From Chrysomallon squamiferum (taxonomy: Eukaryota > Mollusca > Gastropoda > Neomphalida > Peltospiridae), in NCBI GenBank assembly GCA_012295275.1, contig CM022675.1:6944832-7008831 (forward strand): a stretch of 64,000 bases of DNA, in the 5' to 3' direction. The notes below the pieces were generated by a model. The model did no database searches and had not been told where the DNA came from. It saw only the letters and a program-made list of their open reading frames with translations. A program made the translations under genes and the position numbers. This document shows positions 30,661-50,609 of this stretch, one piece after another; position 1 is the stretch's first letter, and each line of letters begins with the position of its first letter.

Positions 30661-33600
30661 GTTAAACAGTTGGTGAATAATTTGTCTCACTGTCTGCACA
30701 AAACTCATTAATGTCTGATGAAAGAAAAGCAGATGTGATAAGAACAAAACGAATTTTCATCAAAGAACATCAAAGGAATGTGCATATAGTATACTAGTGT
30801 GTGTGTGTGTGTGGGTATGTGTGTGCATACAATTTAAAATTTGAAGTGCAATGCTATATCTAATATTTCTTTCTTCTTCAACTACCAGCATTATGTTTCA
30901 ACTTACTTTATCTTTCTTTTAAAGGAACATGAAAAAGAACTCTGTGTGTGTGTGTGTGTGTGTGTGTCTGTGGGTGTGTGATATAAAATATGTTGAGTGC
31001 ATTTGTAAATCAAATATTCCTTCCTTCAACTAAATATAACATACTAATTTTATGCTTCTATTTAAAGGAGATGCTAAGAACAAGTTCAGTTTTATAATGT
31101 GATTTTAACATTCAGGATGTGTCATACAGACATGAATAAACAACACTGTTGTAAACACATTAATATAAGTCATTAAAATATAAACAATAGAAATGAGTCA
31201 TACATTGTTTCTCTTCATCACAAATATTAAAAATAAATTTAATTTATGTTTTTACATTTTGAAATGAATTAAAGATACACAGTTTAGATAATTCATTATA
31301 ATCACATTTTTTTCTTTTATATAATTTTTTATTATTTTTGTTTTATTATTATTATTAAAGTGTGAACATTGGATATGGATATTTAAATCTGGTTTTAAAA
31401 TAATTTTAATCTAATTAATATTATTTATTTTGTGTTATGTAATTTACTCGTGCAGGATATTATATGTATAATTTTTATTTTTATTTATTATTTATTTATT
31501 AATTATTTATTTATTATTTTTAATATAAGTAAATAATATTACAAAAAATATAATTAAATGCATTAATAATTTTTATAAAGTAATGTTAGCAGTAATATGT
31601 ATATATTTAATACATATATTGATATATACATAAATACACATATATACATATATACATACAGGTTATTTGAACTGAGTGGCTTATAATAAATACATAAGCA
31701 TGTTCATGTATACATAATCTTTGAGCCTTTAATTGATTGTTTGAAATTAACAGATAATCATTCAGACAGACAGACAGACAGACAGGCAGACAGGCTCTTT
31801 CTTTGCATCAAACACACATACAGAGACAAACATACATATATGCGAATAATTACATGTCTACATATTTTCGCCATGTTTGTGCACACATACCTATACACAG
31901 CAATATTCACAGGAGCATGTTTGAATATTTTTATCAACACACACACTCATACACACACTTTCATAAAATGTCCATTACTCTGGGCTGTTGCAGACACATA
32001 TGTATATTTATAAATGTCTTCTGAACAGCTTGTATTAATGTATGTGTACTCACATGCTCAAACCTATTATTACTTTGGACTCTGTTGTGACAATATGTGT
32101 ATCTATATATATATCTAAATATTTTCATGTAAATTATTACCAATTGATTGATTGTTGAAAACTGAAATCACCAGCTTGTAATTGTAGCATATGGGTAATC
32201 TGTCTCTCTAGAATTAGACTGTAGCAAGTAAATTAAATAGTCGGTCTTTTATATATAAATAGTATAGGCAGGTACAAACACCAAACTTTTAATAAATTAT
32301 ATTTATGTGTGTATGTAATGTATGTAAATATATATATATAACCAGTACTTACAACTGGTTTAATAAACAAAATGGTATATGCTATCATGTTTCTTAAAAG
32401 GTGTGTAGAATATAAAAGAGAAGTCCAAACAGACATCACTGAGAAAAGTGTTAAGAATGATTGCAGGAGGGTTTCCTCTCAGACAGTGTTATCATTAGAC
32501 AAGTCAGTAAAAGAAATCTTACAATTAATAATTGTTAGTTTGAAAATGCAATGAGATGTTATTAAACAAATAGACTAGTAACTATAGAAAAAACAAAAGA
32601 GAAAAAAAATTTAAAAATAAAGTTTAATATTAATAATTATAAGATGTAAATGTATTCATGAAAGTAAAATTATATTTTGAATTATTTTATTAATTGTTTA
32701 TTATTATTTTATTTTATTTTATTTTGTATTATTTTATCTTTATTTTTTCCATCGAAAGTGTGTTATTGACCTTGTTTTAAAAAACATGATTTACAAATGA
32801 AAATGTTGAAGTAAATAAATATTTGACTACTACCAGACTATTCATTTGAATCTCAAACATTGCTTCTTCAAGAATTTGCATTCTTTGTTTTCATTTGTCT
32901 GCAATAGCAATGGCAAAAACTTGACTAACTCAGAATCCTTTCTAGTGGAAACTGTATTTCTTTCTTTGTCATTACTGATGAAACGTGTTAGTTTTATTTT
33001 TATTTTTTTTATTTTTTTTTTTATTTAGTTATTTGTTTATTATTTATTATTTATTTATGTTATTGTTAATACATAATTGCATACAGTATAACAAGAGTTG
33101 AGGTTTGTCTTCTTGAAAGTGGAACTCTTTTTAAAGATTATTTAAAAACAGGAAAGTACCATTATTATTTCTTACAATAGAAGCCTTCATTTCTTTCTTA
33201 TTTTTCCCCCTTCCATTTATACATATATGAGTTATTATTTTTAACAATTAAAAATCAATATCAGTATTTTTGTAAAATTTAAAAATCATTTCAAATAGGA
33301 AAATAGTTTAATTATTTCTGACAATAAGTTTTAAGTTCTGTGCCAACAAGCTAAATACCAGCTGTTATAAAAATGTTATTGATTTCAGTTTGAATTACAT
33401 TATAAAGCAATTAATAATTCTGTCAGGACTGTGAAATTGTAAATTAAAACTTCATCTACATTGTCATTCATCATTCTTGTATTTCAGAATTGTTAACTGA
33501 ATTGTTGGCATCTTAGAACTTAAATGTTTAAACTGTAGTTCTTTGGGTGTGTATTATCATTTTTTTAACACTACAATATATATTTTTACCTGAGTTTTAT

Positions 33601-33676
33601 TAATCAAAATATTTACATAATCCTAAAGTTTAAATTGTATTTCACCTGACTCATATTATTTTAAAATGTTATGTAA

Positions 33677-33732
<56 letters not shown>

Positions 33733-33900
33733 TAGAGATTTGCTTTATTTTAAACTTTATGTTTAAATATGTTTTTCTAACAATAGAAATAAGTAAAAGT
33801 TATTAACATGAAATATTTCCTGTTTGGTATATCTTATTGAGTATATATTTTTATATATATATATATTTTATTTTTCTTTATATTTTTCTTTCTTTATTGG
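30660..33900. other. Intergenic or intronic, no gene seen
   Basis: GT runs lie near 30800 and 30945-30968, (CAGA)n at 31763-31792, and (GT)n at 33679-33727. The 60-codon plus-strand ORF at 32372-32554 has a fairly normal composition but no start context or splice signals that convince. Confidence 0.6.
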
Positions 33901-33902
33901 TT

Positions 33903-33925
33903 TTTATTTATTTATTTATTTATTA

Positions 33926-34017
<92 letters not shown>
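33903..34017. repeat. (TTTA)n then (TTA)n microsatellite
   Basis: TTTA repeats pass into ATT/TTA repeats, interrupted once by ATC at about 33957-33964. Confidence 0.95.
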
Positions 34018-39330
<5,313 letters not shown>

Positions 39331-39435
39331 TGCAGACATTAATTTAGACCCCAGACATTATTATTGACCCTAGTTTTAATACAGGCCCAGACATTAATAT
39401 AGACCCAGATGTTAACATGTACCCAGCTATTAGTT
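39331..39435. repeat. 19-bp minisatellite (CAGACATTAATATAGACCC)
   Basis: About five imperfect copies, for example CAGACATTAATTTAGACCC, CAGACATTATTATTGACCC and CAGACATTAATATAGACCC. Confidence 0.85.
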
Positions 39436-39797
39436 TTAATTTAACATAGTAATCACACACACACACACACACACACATACATACATACATCAAATTTATT
39501 ATTTATTTTTTTAATACTGTTTGTTTAAGTTGCAGGATATTACAGACGTTTTGTAAAAACAAAAAATAATAATAATAAATTTGTGTATTAATTTCATTTT
39601 GTGTGTACTTCATTTTGTCAATAGTTGATGTAAGTTCGAAGATATAAAATGCATAAATTTTACAAAATATCTGATATCAGTGTTACAGTTGTTTATCATT
39701 TAAAAAAAATTTTTTTTGAATATATGTATATATAATAGAATTTATTTTTAATTTACACTAACTGCCATTTTTTTTTTTTTTTTTTTTTTTTTCTTTT

Positions 39798-39815
39798 TAA
39801 TGAATATTATTTCTT

Positions 39816-39849
<34 letters not shown>

Positions 39850-40050
39850 GTTTCAAAACATGTCAAGTCATTTTATTATCATTATTGGTTTGACAAACAT
39901 AAGTTCTTGTTCATTTTTTTATTTTTTTTTATTTTATAAAAAAAAAATTAATGAATATTACTTTTCTAAATTTATCTTTATTATTTTTGGTGTGACATGT
40001 CAACATATTTTATTATGGTTATTGGCTGACAAACATAAGTTCTTGTTCTT
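39798..40050. repeat. Tandem duplication, 150-bp unit
   Basis: TTAATGAATATTA starts at 39798 and again at 39948. Both copies end with GACAAACATAAGTTCTTGTTC. Copies differ mainly in poly-T length. Confidence 0.88.
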
Positions 40051-40059
40051 TTTTTTTTC

Positions 40060-40887
40060 TTTTTAATTTATATTTTCTCTTTTTTTTTTTTTTTTTTTTA
40101 AATAGTAATTTACTGCCAACACTTCTTGAGCTATTGATGATAAAAACTTTTAATTTTTTATACAGCATCTTATAGATGGAAAAATGCATTACATAACCTT
40201 TGATAAATTATTACTGGAGTAATCCACTGGAATGGGAAAAGGACTTTTTAAACAGACTTAATATTACAATCAGTATTAATATAGCATATTGGTAACCAAA
40301 ATCTATTTAAAAAATAGTGTTGCTGTGTTTAAATAAATATTTATTCTAAAAAACACTACTAAACATTAAGCACATTTCTTACTACAATTGAAATCTAGAG
40401 TATTAAGTTGATTTTATGGTTATAATATAAAATAACCTGTTGAAAAACAGGCTGGTATATATATATATAGATACATATATGTCAATATGTATTCATAGCT
40501 GAGAAGGTATATGTTTGCCCTGAATGGATGCATGGATGGATGGACATGCATAATGATATCCATCAATACTAAATGAGCATTGCATTTTAACCTTTTCTTT
40601 TTGAATGAACAATAGTTGTTTCCTGCTTTACAAAACACTTTGTGAATTCAGTAAGATGTTTTTCAAAAAGGCCAGGCAAAGGTTAAATGGATTATTTTCA
40701 TGATTAGCAGAATAGACACTAGCTGTGTGTATTCTGTGTATTAATGTTGTTTTTGGTAATGATGTGAAAATCAATAAGTAGCTGAAATAACCTCCTCTGC
40801 TTCAGTTCCCATCCCATTTACATGTAACACATATAAGCTGGTGCATATGCATAATGTAGACACTGTATACATTGTGTGTGTGTGTGA

Positions 40888-40920
<33 letters not shown>

Positions 40921-42245
40921 TGTGTGTTTCAAGAGCGCAAAGGTTAATGAGAAGATAATCCTGTGACCTATAGATTATGACACCTAAGGCCTTTTGATGT
41001 AAATATAGCTAGACTTGAGTTACAGTGTGTGTGTGTGTGTGTGTGTGTGTGAGTGTGTGAATGGGTGTGAGTGAGAGAGAGAGAGAGAGAGCATCTAATC
41101 CTGAATAACTTAACATATCCTTTTTAAATTAAGGAGATTATCTCATTTGTATTAACACAACCAGTTGATTGTTTTACTAACTGACCAATTTGTCACATTT
41201 CTTCTCACTGCCAAGATCTCTTCCATTTGTCAGGTGTAATTTTCCTCTTAACCTGTTTGTTGTGTGTGATCGCACTGTTATTTGTTTCATTAGCCAGAGA
41301 GAGAGAGAGCCAGATGTACTGCTACAACCATTAACCACAGTCAGTGAATCCATGCTGTTGCTTTACAATCTAACTGCCATCATTATTCAATTATTTAACC
41401 TTAATAGAATTGCCCGTTTGTATTATTTACACGAAAACATCACAGATATATGCATCCTGCATGTTTATAAAACTTAGTGCACCTGTGCTGTTGTCTTAGT
41501 ATCTAACTGCCATTATTATCCACTTACTTAACCTTGATTTGTATTTTTTTAACATGAACAGTTAAAGGTATGTACTGTCTTGTATATTTATATAAACATT
41601 TTACATGCTTTATTGTGCAGTGACATCTGCAACTGAAATATGGGTGTATGTAATTAGATATATAAGGGATGTTAATAGAATGTTTTGTGTGTGTGTAAAG
41701 ATTTAAATTTATTTTGTGCACATCTGTATAATTATATTTATGTGAATATATAAAGTTTCTTCTGCTATCATAAGCATACAGAGCACCAAGTACTGTGTAT
41801 TGGATGCTTCATAAATGCATTGATTGTTGTTGGTGGAGTTGTATTAGATAATAGACAAGCTGTGAAGATTTAATAAAAATTACCTCCTCCCCCCATAAAA
41901 AAAAAGTAATCTCAGAATTTGCATTATAATTATTTTCAACTTAATGCAAACTTGGTATGAAAAAGTGCCTTCAGATTTGTCCATTTAATTAGCAACTAAA
42001 TGGTCTGAACAACTGAGTAAATAAATGAATGAAATTATAGTAAACAAATGCAGCTGTTGTGATGTTGTTTGGACATCTGTAAACAAGCTGTTTGATTTTT
42101 ACATTTGTGTCATGTACTTCTTATCCTCATCCATCATTACAATTTCCCCAACACATTCTTTTATTTGTTTATGTTGGACAGTATCTTAGAATGTAGCTTA
42201 CTGTAGTATTTTCTTTTTAATGATTTTCTGTTATTATCACACACC

Positions 42246-42291
<46 letters not shown>

Positions 42292-42780
42292 TATACACAC
42301 ATACATAGGCATCCATTCCTACATACACATTCATTCACATACATCAGCTCATTTATTGATGTATACAAATAGATACAAAATCCATTTATTTATTTGTTTA
42401 TTTATTTATTGTCACACATTCTCACTGACATTCTTCATAATGCATGAAATCTAAACTTTAATATTTTCAAGTCCCATAATCTGATCTAAAGAACATAAAG
42501 AAATTAATTGTTTTTCAACATTTTTCTTTCCATTAAATATTTTATAGTCTGATAAAAATACACAAAGCTTTAAATGTCTCTGAAAGCTATCAGATTTTTT
42601 TTTCTGTTTTCTTTTAAAGTACTCTTAGAGAGAATAACCCTTTGTTACAATAAATTATTTATTACATTTTATGATTATATAATTTTTTAAAATTCACAGA
42701 TCTTACATCCATTTATTTCTAAGAAGAAAAAGAAGAAAAGGTGTGTGTGTGTGTGTGTGTTATATGAACTTATTTGTATT
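40060..42780. other. No gene seen; GT- and CA-rich runs
   Basis: GT runs lie at 40875-40928 and 41024-41056, short GA runs near 41074-41091, and (AC)n at 42246-42288. ORFs such as 41190-41477 lack motifs or splice support. Confidence 0.6.
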
Positions 42781-43240
42781 TGTTTTTCAAATGTTCACAG
42801 TTGCCAATTTAGAATTTTTAAAAATAAAAAAGCCTGTGCTTCTTTTTTTGTCAAATCTTCAAAATTAATTTTTAAAACTTTACAAAAAAAAATATATAAT
42901 TTTAAAATAATTAAAGCAATATATTTTTGTTCTACGAAAATTTCATCATCAGTTTCAAATTTTAAAAAATATATTAAAAAAAAAAAAACAACAATCTGTT
43001 CATGCTCAGTTTTCAAATCTTCAATGTCAATATTTCAAAAGTTGCCAAAAAAAATATAATTTTTTTATAAAATACATAGACTGACAGAGCAATATATATT
43101 TGTTTTCATAATTTTATCATCAGTGTTTGAAAATCTGTAAAAAAAATATAATTTAAAACATAATGTTATGAAATATGTATATGTACTTGTTTTTCAAACC
43201 TTCAAAATTCAATAAATACTTTTTTTTTGAAAAATACACT
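42780..43240. repeat. Diverged tandem repeat, about 165-200-bp unit
   Basis: Units share TTTTTCAAATCTTCAAAATT, then AAAAAAAATATATAATTT, then GCAATATATTTTTGTT and TTTCATCATCAGTTT. Copies begin near 42784, 43007 and 43190, the last being partial. The ORF at 42745-43059 is a translation of this repeat. Confidence 0.8.
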
Positions 43241-43489
43241 TACCTATGTTTCTCTGACTTTAAAAAAAAAAAAAAAAAAATAAAAAAAATAAAATAAAAT
43301 AAAAATTCTAATGCTAAAATAGTCTAGATTAAAGCATTCTTAGATAGCATAGCCTGACCAGCCACTGAATTATTTGTTGCCAGTGCCAAGCATAATATTC
43401 TGCAACTAAAGATGATTCTCCCAAAATAAACAAGAAATAAAAACATGTGGATCTCACCAGAACACTTAAACTGTTTGTGAATGTATACA

Positions 43490-43829
43490 TTTCAACTTAA
43501 AGATGTTACTTAATATTTACCTGTACTGCAATATGTTTTATGTTTGTTGGTGGAAGACTAGATGGGTTGAAAAATAAAGAGCTATGGTTGTGGGTGCTTT
43601 TTTTTCAACCTAGATATTTTAATTAATATTATTTACCTGTGCTGTAAAGTGTAGGCAAGGAAGATGGATGGATGAGTGGATGAATTTTTTTAAAGAGTTT
43701 TTATGGTAGGGTGCTTTTTTCAACATAGATATTTTAATTAATATTTACCTGTGCTTTGTTATGTTTTATTTTTGTAGGCAGGGCAGACAGGTATATATTT
43801 TAAAAAGCACTGCAGTAGTGGGTGCTTAA

Positions 43830-43862
<33 letters not shown>

Positions 43863-43950
43863 AAATCATATTTTAATTAATATTTATCTGTACTGCAAAT
43901 GGTTTTGTTTCTCAAAATTTGATCATCAGTTTTTCAAATTTTTGGTTTTT
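43490..43950. repeat. Diverged tandem repeat, about 110-135-bp unit
   Basis: Four copies share TTAATTAATATTTACCTGTG, then TATGTTTTAT and GTGGGTGCTTTTTTCAAC. Starts are near 43495, 43612, 43722 and 43858. An AT/CA run interrupts the last copy. Confidence 0.85.
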
Positions 43951-45107
43951 TAATATATATTTATAGATAGATTCAGTATTTTATTATTTGTATAAAGATG
44001 CAGTAGGTGTGTTTTATTTTGTTTCTGTCTGTGTGTGTGTGTGTGTGTGTGTGAAAGTATATGTATATGTATACTGTGAATAAAACTGAAGTACTGATTG
44101 ATCTAATAAAACCTTTAAAACGACAGTATAGGTATTTAAAGATCTTATTTATTTAATTTGATACCTGTCATATATGATGTATTTGATATCCCTGGGGATA
44201 AGGTGGAAGAAAAAAATAGACATAAATATACTTTAAGATAGATAATAAATTAATAGATCTAATATAATCTTGTCGTATAATATATTGTATTGGAAACCTT
44301 ACTAAGTTTATTATTATTATTATTGGGATATATAAGCATAATTCAAAATGTGAATAATAGTCAAGGAAAATATGTGTATTTATATATTAATATTATTATC
44401 TGTATTTCTACTTTTAATGCATATTGTTAAACCATTCAAGATGTAAAATGGTTGACATTCTAGAGTCCAAAAATCTGTGGACAAGCAACATCCTAAGCAC
44501 ATTTTGATTGGGTGCTAATTATCTTTCATTACTGACTATATTTTTCTGTTTTAACCGTTACTCTATTTGACATGTGACTAGATTAAGATTCAGGTGCATG
44601 TAGTGGTGAATTCTGCAATCTTTGATGTTCTGTGATCTACCCTTTAGTCATATTCCTCTGTAGGTCTTAGATTACTTTCATGAGTTTCCATGTCACTGTT
44701 CTCTCCAGACAATAATTATTTTTGCTTTAAAAAAAAAAACAAAAAATAAAAAAAAAAAAAAAAATCATAAATAAGAATCATTTATAAGTGATAAAGAATA
44801 TATAATACGGGTTTGAACTTAGGCTTTCCAGCCTGGAACCATAAACAGCTTCCAAGCAGAAGACAAAAATTTAAGGCTTCTCTGAAACCTCTTAAAGCTT
44901 GTTTTGGTGTAATGAGTCATATTTAATGTTTAAATTATTCCAAATATTATGAGTAGTTTTCTGAAAATCTGAAAAATAATCAAGACAAGAGGAAGAATTA
45001 TTTTTATACTCTTTATTTCCTTTTCATAAATAGGAAGTGTCAGATTGTTTAGGGCGTTCTTTAATGTTGTTTCATTGTTTGTGGAAAAAAAAAAATTGAA
45101 GAATCTG

Positions 45108-45148
<41 letters not shown>

Positions 45149-45950
45149 ATGTATATACATATGTAGACATATAAATGATATATATATATATATATATAAA
45201 ATTGACTGTGGAGGAGTTCGTGTATCTGACTCATAGCATTAGTGATTCACAACAGTTCTTATTTCGTTTCATCTGGCAGAGTGCCTGTGAAGATGGGAGT
45301 TTTTTGCCAACCATCATTCATTAAAGAACCATTTCAGCAGGTGCCACATTTTTCAAACTCTTCATGTTTTTGGTGGTGTAGTAATAGGGCTTAATTGCAA
45401 TGCCAGCATTTAAATTTTCAATATGTTTGTGTTTATGCATGCACAAGTGTTTGCCAGCAGTGGTCTGTGTGTGTTTGTGCATTATATGTTTACGTATCTG
45501 TAATGAAACAGGAATTTAAATGTATGATACAAAATGAACCTCTGATGTATTGATTTTTGTTTTAAAAAACAGCAGAAAATCCTCCACCAACATTTTGTTT
45601 ATTTAATTATTTATTTTTAAAACATTTTTAAGTTGTGTGTGTGTGTGTGTGTGTTTTACATTTTGTTGCTGTTTAAGGAGAAAATGATTGTTGTTATTTC
45701 ATCATTAAATATACAATCAGTCGATGTACATGAAATAATTTATAGTTGTCTATGCATAATTTAAGCTCTAGGTTTCACAAAAGCTGTTACTTCATTTAGA
45801 AAATAAATGATATTGGTGAACTGGAGGAAAGTTCGTGAGATACTCTATAAGATGTTTTAGAAAGTGATAAATTTACCTGTTTGTTTTTGTTTCATTTTTG
45901 TATGTATTAATATATAAGTTTGTGTGTGACTGCTTTATTAGTATTATTAA

Positions 45951-45981
<31 letters not shown>

Positions 45982-46020
45982 TATATGTTGTTATTACTAA
46001 TTTTTATTTCTTTTGTTTTG

Positions 46021-46070
<50 letters not shown>

Positions 46071-46715
46071 CCAGGATTACATCCACTTAAAATAGATCTG
46101 GAGCTTAATATTAAAAGATTTTTAAAAAAAAGGAAAAAAAAAAAGTTAAAAAGAATAAAAATGAAGAAGCTATATTATTAAATAAGGAAAAATGTATACT
46201 TAAAATAGGTCTGAATTGAGATTTTGAAAATTCCAAAAATGTTATTTTTGTTTGTAGTCACAGTAGAAGCAGTAGCTGTAAGTAGCAGTAGTTGTTGTTG
46301 CTGCTGATGATGCTGTTGGTTACAGTACAATAACTTTTTTCAGCTTACTGTCACTGTTAACATATCTTATTAAATAGTTTCTGATTTGTAACAGAAACAG
46401 ATGAAAGACAGAGAGAGAGAGAGACGCATACACATATTTGTCAAACATCAACTAATAACTCTAATCATCTCTCACATTACTGACTTTCTGAAACAGATTA
46501 TAACTTCTCCACACGATGCTCCAATTTGAGTGTGTGCCATTGGAATTTGGCTTCTGCGAGAATCTCAGTGGAAGAATACAGTTTTGGCCCATTTACAGAA
46601 CTTGGCGCCATTGCATACACAAGGGCTACCGGTTTTTGTTCTGCGTGATAACAATTATTCTGAATGAAGGGTTGGATTTTTCAGTTCTAATCAAATTTTG
46701 TACACCGATAAAAAG
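43950..46715. other. No firm gene; weak candidate exon at 45280-45340
   Basis: 45280-45340 is flanked by TTTCATCTGGCAG and CAG|GTGCCA and includes ATG at 45293 followed by MGVFCQPSFIKEPFQQ. A 33-codon ORF continues past the donor. The evidence is too thin to call a gene. AT runs lie at 45113-45140 and 45178-45198, and a TTA run at 46024-46066. Confidence 0.4.
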
Positions 46716-46719
46716 ATGT

Positions 46720-47021
46720 GTTCAACAGTTCTGCGCTTGTGAATGGATATTTTATTAATCTGATCACATGTAGGTAAGTAAATAGAGTAAGTGTTAATTA
46801 AACTGAGGAAATGTAGGGATGTGCTTTAGTGGCTTTATTGACTTTTTTTTTTTTTTTTTTTTATCACTGAATCCAAAAAGGTATGTATAAAAGATGCATA
46901 TTATAGATACAGAGAGATAAAACAGTTTTTGCGCTTTAGTTTAATGAATATTTGATTAACATCAGGATTACCTGTAGGTAATTTAATTTTGTAAATTAAC
47001 GAAGTCAAGGAAGTGCAGAGG

Positions 47022-47069
<48 letters not shown>

Positions 47070-47157
47070 TTTTATATTAAAAAAAAAATAGGAAACATGC
47101 ATTACAGTTTTGTACAGGTGATTGCTAATAGATATTTGATTATCTTAATATCAGCTG

Positions 47158-47190
<33 letters not shown>

Positions 47191-47195
47191 AATTA
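46720..47195. repeat. Diverged tandem repeat, about 190-bp unit, with (GT)n
   Basis: Copies near 46728, 46923 and 47106 share CAGTTTTGCGC-like, AATGGATATTTGATTA and ATCACATGTAGGTAA-like segments. GT runs at 47023-47068 and 47163-47190 sit between or beside copies. Confidence 0.65.
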
Positions 47196-47470
47196 ATTTA
47201 ACTTACTTGAAATGTTTTGTAACTCACAAATTTTTTTGAACTTTTTGTTGTAATCACATTTCATTGAAGTTTGATTTTATGTTTATAATCTAACTGTGAT
47301 GTACTAAATCTTAAACATGATATATGTGCATGGGTGGAATGTGTGTGTGTTTGTGTTTATGTAAGTATATATGTATATGTGCATTTATGTAATTCTGTGG
47401 GGTTTTTCTCTCTTTTTTTTTTTTTTTCTTAAAATGCATAAAAGCTAGTATATATTATGTATCCTTTATA

Positions 47471-47510
<40 letters not shown>

Positions 47511-47914
47511 TGTATATCTTAATCATAATAGAAACAGAAATATTTATTTTATAAATTACAGTATATTTAAAATTGTTTTAACAGCTGTTAAATAAACAAC
47601 TCTTACATAAACACTCATATTTGTATGCTGGTGTCCATGCATGGATGCGTATCCTTTTTTAAAAATAATCATTTTTCTATTATGTTTTTTTTTTTATCTA
47701 TCTGTTCTATCTAGCTGTGGTTTTTTTGCAACAACACATGTTGCATTCGTGTATCTATTTTAACTCTTGGAAAGCTAACAGTAAAAACATGCTGATAAAA
47801 AGATATTGCAGCATAGTGTACTTACTTTAACTTTTTGTTAGCTAATAGTAAAAACACAGTATGTTGATACAAGATGGGTGTTTTGTCATTTTTAATATCA
47901 TGTTAGCTATATGC

Positions 47915-47954
<40 letters not shown>

Positions 47955-48030
47955 ATGAAAAAGAGCTTGTTGAGAAGGTAACAAATACATAAGTTATTAT
48001 TAGTTTACTAAGTTTATCTAATTTTTAACT

Positions 48031-48069
<39 letters not shown>

Positions 48070-48090
48070 GGGAGATATGTATGTGTGTGT
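47196..48090. other. Low-complexity DNA with a short duplication near 47770-47910
   Basis: AGCTAACAGTAAAAACATG near 47773 recurs as AGCTAATAGTAAAAACACAG near 47840. (CA)n lies at 47476-47506, poly-T at 47925-47953 and AT dinucleotides at 48036-48064. Confidence 0.7.
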
Positions 48091-48104
48091 ATTAGTGAAA
48101 CAAC

Positions 48105-48360
48105 TGAATCACAAAATGATTATTAAGAAGTGTAAATGTTCTATCAATTCAGTGTGTGTGTTTATCTAAGAATTTTATATGTATATAATATGAAAGGTAT
48201 ATGCATCTGTGAATTAATGTATTACAAGATGATTATTAACAAGTGTTAATGTTGAGTGTGTGTGTGAGATATAAGTATTTTATTTGTGTATGATGTGAGA
48301 GGTTCATACAAGGGTGAATAATGAAATAACAGTATCAAGTATAAATGTTGTTATAGTCTT
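48105..48360. repeat. Diverged tandem repeat, about 115-bp unit
   Basis: CAAAATGATTATTAAGAAGTG near 48112 recurs as CAAGATGATTATTAACAAGT near 48225 and weakly near 48320. Each copy is followed by AATGTT, a GT tract and TAAG..TTTTAT. Confidence 0.8.
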
Positions 48361-50510
48361 GAGTGTATATGTGTTTACATAACATGGTTTTTTCATATAC
48401 ACACTCCTACAGTTTAGGAGAGTCAACATACACATAAACACAAACATAAAAAAAATATTTCCACACAGCTGTATCATGTTTTGTTACTATAACATGTATA
48501 GGCTAAGGTAAAATGGGTTGGTTTTGAAGGTTTTTTTTTTTTCATTTCTTTTTTTGTTTTTTCCTTGCTTCAAACATTCACATAAAGATATATATAGACT
48601 CAAATGTACTCCCACACATTAAGAAACAAACTCAGTCTTTTTTATTGCCCATACTAGAAATACATTGATGTTTTTTGTTCTTCTTCTTCTTTTTTTATTA
48701 TTATTATTTTCCGTTTTTTGTATTTATACACAGTTTTTTATTTAATTTTTTTTCTCTCTCTCTCTCTCTCTCAGAACAAAAATTTAATTTATACTGACTT
48801 TGACATACTCCCACTTATTATAAAAATCAGATATATCTTTTCTTTTCATTTCTCTCTTTCTATATATATTATTTTTTGGGGGGTGTTGTTGTTTTTTAGA
48901 CTGATTTTCTTGAAAACAATGAACACAATATTTGTTTTTTATTTTATTTTTTCTTTTTTTGTTCTTTTTTATTTTTTTTGTTCTTGCATGTTCATGCTGC
49001 CATTTTCTCTCTCTCTCTCCCTCTCTCACTCTTTCTCTTCTATCTATCTGTCTCTGTTTCAGATACGCATGCATTTGTGTTTTTGTTGTTTTGGGGATTT
49101 TTTCACTTGCATTTTATTATGCAGCCACTTAACAGCCATTATATGACAGAGAAAGCTGTTTTACTTCTAAACAAAATATTCCTTTAGCAAAGACTGGAAG
49201 TCCTGTGTACAGCCTGACTGATCAATGGCAAGGTATTGTCACACAGCCGTGCAGCCCAGTTTTCTTCTTCAACTTTTGTGTTCACTGTATAAAGCTAATA
49301 TTTTTCAATCCTTGTTCACAGCACCAGTTTGTCAAGTGTTGCTATGCATTTGACAACTCCCCGATTCAAATGAAAAATAAGCAAAACTTTACGTATGACT
49401 AATATACATGTTTTTAGGCAGTTTCTAAAGTGTGCAGGGGGTTTGTGCTTTGTCACTGTGCATGCTGGGTTTTTTTTTTTTTTGCCGTCGAGATTTGTAT
49501 CGTAAGCCTTGATTCAAATGGATTATAAGGAAGTCTGTGGGATTGAAACTTAATATTTTGAATAGTCTTTTGTATTATTATGCTGCTTGCTTGCTGTGGT
49601 TTGTGTGGATTGATATGCACGCATGCAGTAATATTTAAGGTATTCATCTGTTTATTAAGTGTGTCTATGCATCTGACATGATACAAAATGAAAAATAAAA
49701 AAAAAAAATTGTGTGTTACGTAATGTCAAATGTCTAATCAGCTATTTTATTTTTTCCTTAATGGTCTGTGTTTCCATTAAATGAAAAAGGAATTCAAGTC
49801 ATAAAGAAATACATTTAGTTTTTTTGGCAGTTATTAATTTCAAGATTATTTTGGAACTGGAAGAGGTTACGTGATTAGGCACCTTGACCTGAGAATAAGA
49901 ATTGAAAAAGCAATAAGCTGTGATATAGAAAGCTCAACAAGTGATATATACTTTGAAATATACTTTTACATTATTCAGAAGCTTTAAAAATAAGGAAGTG
50001 ATAGAGATACAAAAAATGTGGTCTGTGTTTAAATTTCACGAATCCAGGCATATGGACAGAAACAAGTATTAAAGAAAGGAATATACTAGGTAAAAAAAAA
50101 CAAAAAAACAAGCAGTTTTATTGTTGTGGCCTATGTTTTGACTTGTCATAAAAGCATACTACTACATACGTGATAAATATGTTTACTGCAGTTTTATAAA
50201 GACTGAACTTGAGGAAATACAACTGTACTTGAAGTGATTATTGGATTAACTTGATGGGATTATGATATCAATCAGATTAACCTGACATCTGGCTGACTTC
50301 TTGGCCTTACATACAGACATCTTGTGACTAACCTAAGTTTATATCCGTAAGTGATAAAGAAATTTTTCTTTACTAAAGGACAGAGCTAAAAGCATGGGTG
50401 TGTTTGAAAATGAAAGAGAACCCAAAAAGAATGTTATATCAGTCAATATTTGATATCTGAACTATTTTTATGTTTAATGATACTGTGTTACTGTGTGTGT
50501 TTGTGTGTGT
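48360..50510. other. No gene seen
   Basis: CT tracts lie near 48752-48772 and 49005-49035. 49140-49700 is unique and a little less AT-rich, but its ORFs (for example 49205-49402) have no motif or clear splice sites. Confidence 0.6.
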
Positions 50511-50516
50511 GTGTTT

Positions 50517-50607
<91 letters not shown>
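50517..50607. repeat. (GA)n microsatellite
   Basis: A run of about 90 bp of GA with one GATA interruption near 50527. It is the reverse orientation to the CT tracts elsewhere. Confidence 0.97.
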
Positions 50608-50609
<2 letters not shown>

